A stretch of DNA of 22,073 bases from an uncultured Lachnospiraceae bacterium (lineage in GTDB: Bacteria > Bacillota > Clostridia > Lachnospirales > Lachnospiraceae): NCBI GenBank assembly GCA_910587305.1, contig CAJUKV010000050.1:1-22073 (forward strand), given 5' to 3'. The notes beneath the pieces are model-generated. The model did not search any database and was not told the DNA's origin. It saw nothing but the letters and a program-made list of their open reading frames with translations. Positions 21,744 through 22,073 of this stretch are shown in pieces; position 1 is the first letter of the stretch; every line of letters begins with the position of its first letter. A program made the translations under genes and the position numbers.

Positions 21744-21992
21744 GTGGCAGGTATTATCGAAATTGATGTTCATGGGAAAGATGTAGAAACAGCAATCAGG
21801 GAGATAAAGAAACATCTAAATAATGCAGGAACAGGAACGTACAGAATCCGCATCATACATGGCTATCATGGTGGCACAAGAATCCGGGATGGTATCTGGG
21901 ATGAATTCAGCTATGGGAGGGAGCCTAAAGTAAAGAGGATCACAATGGGAGAAAATCAGGGAATTACGGAACTGGTATTGCGTGAGTTTTAG
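21744..21992 (+). CDS. Smr-domain small protein
   Basis: An 82-residue protein beginning at GTG with GGAG 8 bases upstream. It has the Smr signature: IEIDVHGKDVETAIREIKKH, then RIRIIHGYHGGTRIRDGIW. Smr domains act on branched DNA or RNA (nicking or structure binding) and occur in MutS2 and in many small element-borne proteins. It follows MobC by 41 bases. A remnant of a related gene lies at 9440-9538. Confidence 0.85.
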   Translation: MAGIIEIDVHGKDVETAIREIKKHLNNAGTGTYRIRIIHGYHGGTRIRDGIWDEFSYGREPKVKRITMGENQGITELVLREF

Positions 21993-22020
21993 GGATTTTT
22001 TTTGGAATTGGGGTGGTATT

Positions 22021-22073
22021 TTGAAAGGATTTGAACGGAAAAATCAATTATTTTCTCTTTGCGGCTTAAATTG
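22021..22073 (+). CDS. DUF3795 protein, start only (cut by window end)
   Basis: TTG at 22021 opens a frame KGFERKNQLFSLCGLN, and the last two bases (TG) fit Cys. This is the opening of DUF3795 proteins (FSLCGLNCGLC), which carry Cys clusters. The ribosome site (GGGGTGG) is weak. Only about 18 codons are visible, so length and integrity are unknown. Confidence 0.6.
   Translation, partial: MKGFERKNQLFSLCGLN

Overview
The window looks like chromosomal DNA of a gut-type Clostridia (Lachnospiraceae-like Firmicute). The genes are AT-leaning with strong AGGAGG-type ribosome sites and several TTG/GTG starts. The gene families present (an ECF sigma/DUF4179 pair, a CD3324-type small protein, DUF1062, a cysteine-rich KTR protein, a SAP/DUF6434 protein, DUF3795) are ones I associate with that group. 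Family names come from reading the translations; no search was run.

Layout. (1) 1-6.25 kb is a fairly ordinary chromosomal stretch: an ECF sigma factor overlapping its DUF4179 membrane partner, a PLP trans-sulfuration enzyme, a small CD3324-type protein with a clear terminator, a DUF1062 protein and a secreted LysM plus leucine-rich-repeat protein. (2) 6.25-14.1 kb is an accessory region built of small flavin- and redox-related genes, among them an XRE-HTH/PNPOx fusion, a second PNPOx protein, a flavin reductase and a pair of FMN-reductase/flavodoxin genes. It also holds a DUF1349 gene, a TetR gene, a KTR gene and a SAP gene. Between these lie pieces of dead mobile DNA: the first 11 codons of a serine recombinase, the tail of an Smr gene, and an InlB-repeat fragment joined to a SprT-like fragment. 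An 82-bp double-hairpin repeat occurs twice in opposite orientations, each time ending exactly at a start codon. (3) 14.1-19.2 kb is a LysR-headed redox locus: LysR, a palindromic T-N11-A box, a broken iron-alcohol-dehydrogenase gene, flavodoxin, a DUF362 protein with an apparent internal deletion, a MATE transporter and a lipoprotein-anchored aldo/keto reductase. (4) 19.2 kb to the end is one side of a mobilizable or conjugative element: three unrecognised genes, a 500-bp non-coding control region, a MobC-like protein, an Smr protein and the start of a DUF3795 gene. The control region carries a 31-bp imperfect inverted repeat, five 27-bp iteron-like repeats and an oriT-like inverted repeat.

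How the parts may work together. The flavin genes are small, separately transcribed and probably act in redox stress or detoxification. The LysR locus looks like a regulated reductase/flavodoxin/export cluster that has decayed in its first gene. The right-end control region is the best candidate for an undescribed system: a compact set of iterons, a large hairpin and a probable transfer origin next to a relaxosome accessory gene. The remnant Smr tail at 9.5 kb resembles the intact copy at 21.9 kb, which suggests that related elements have entered this locus more than once.
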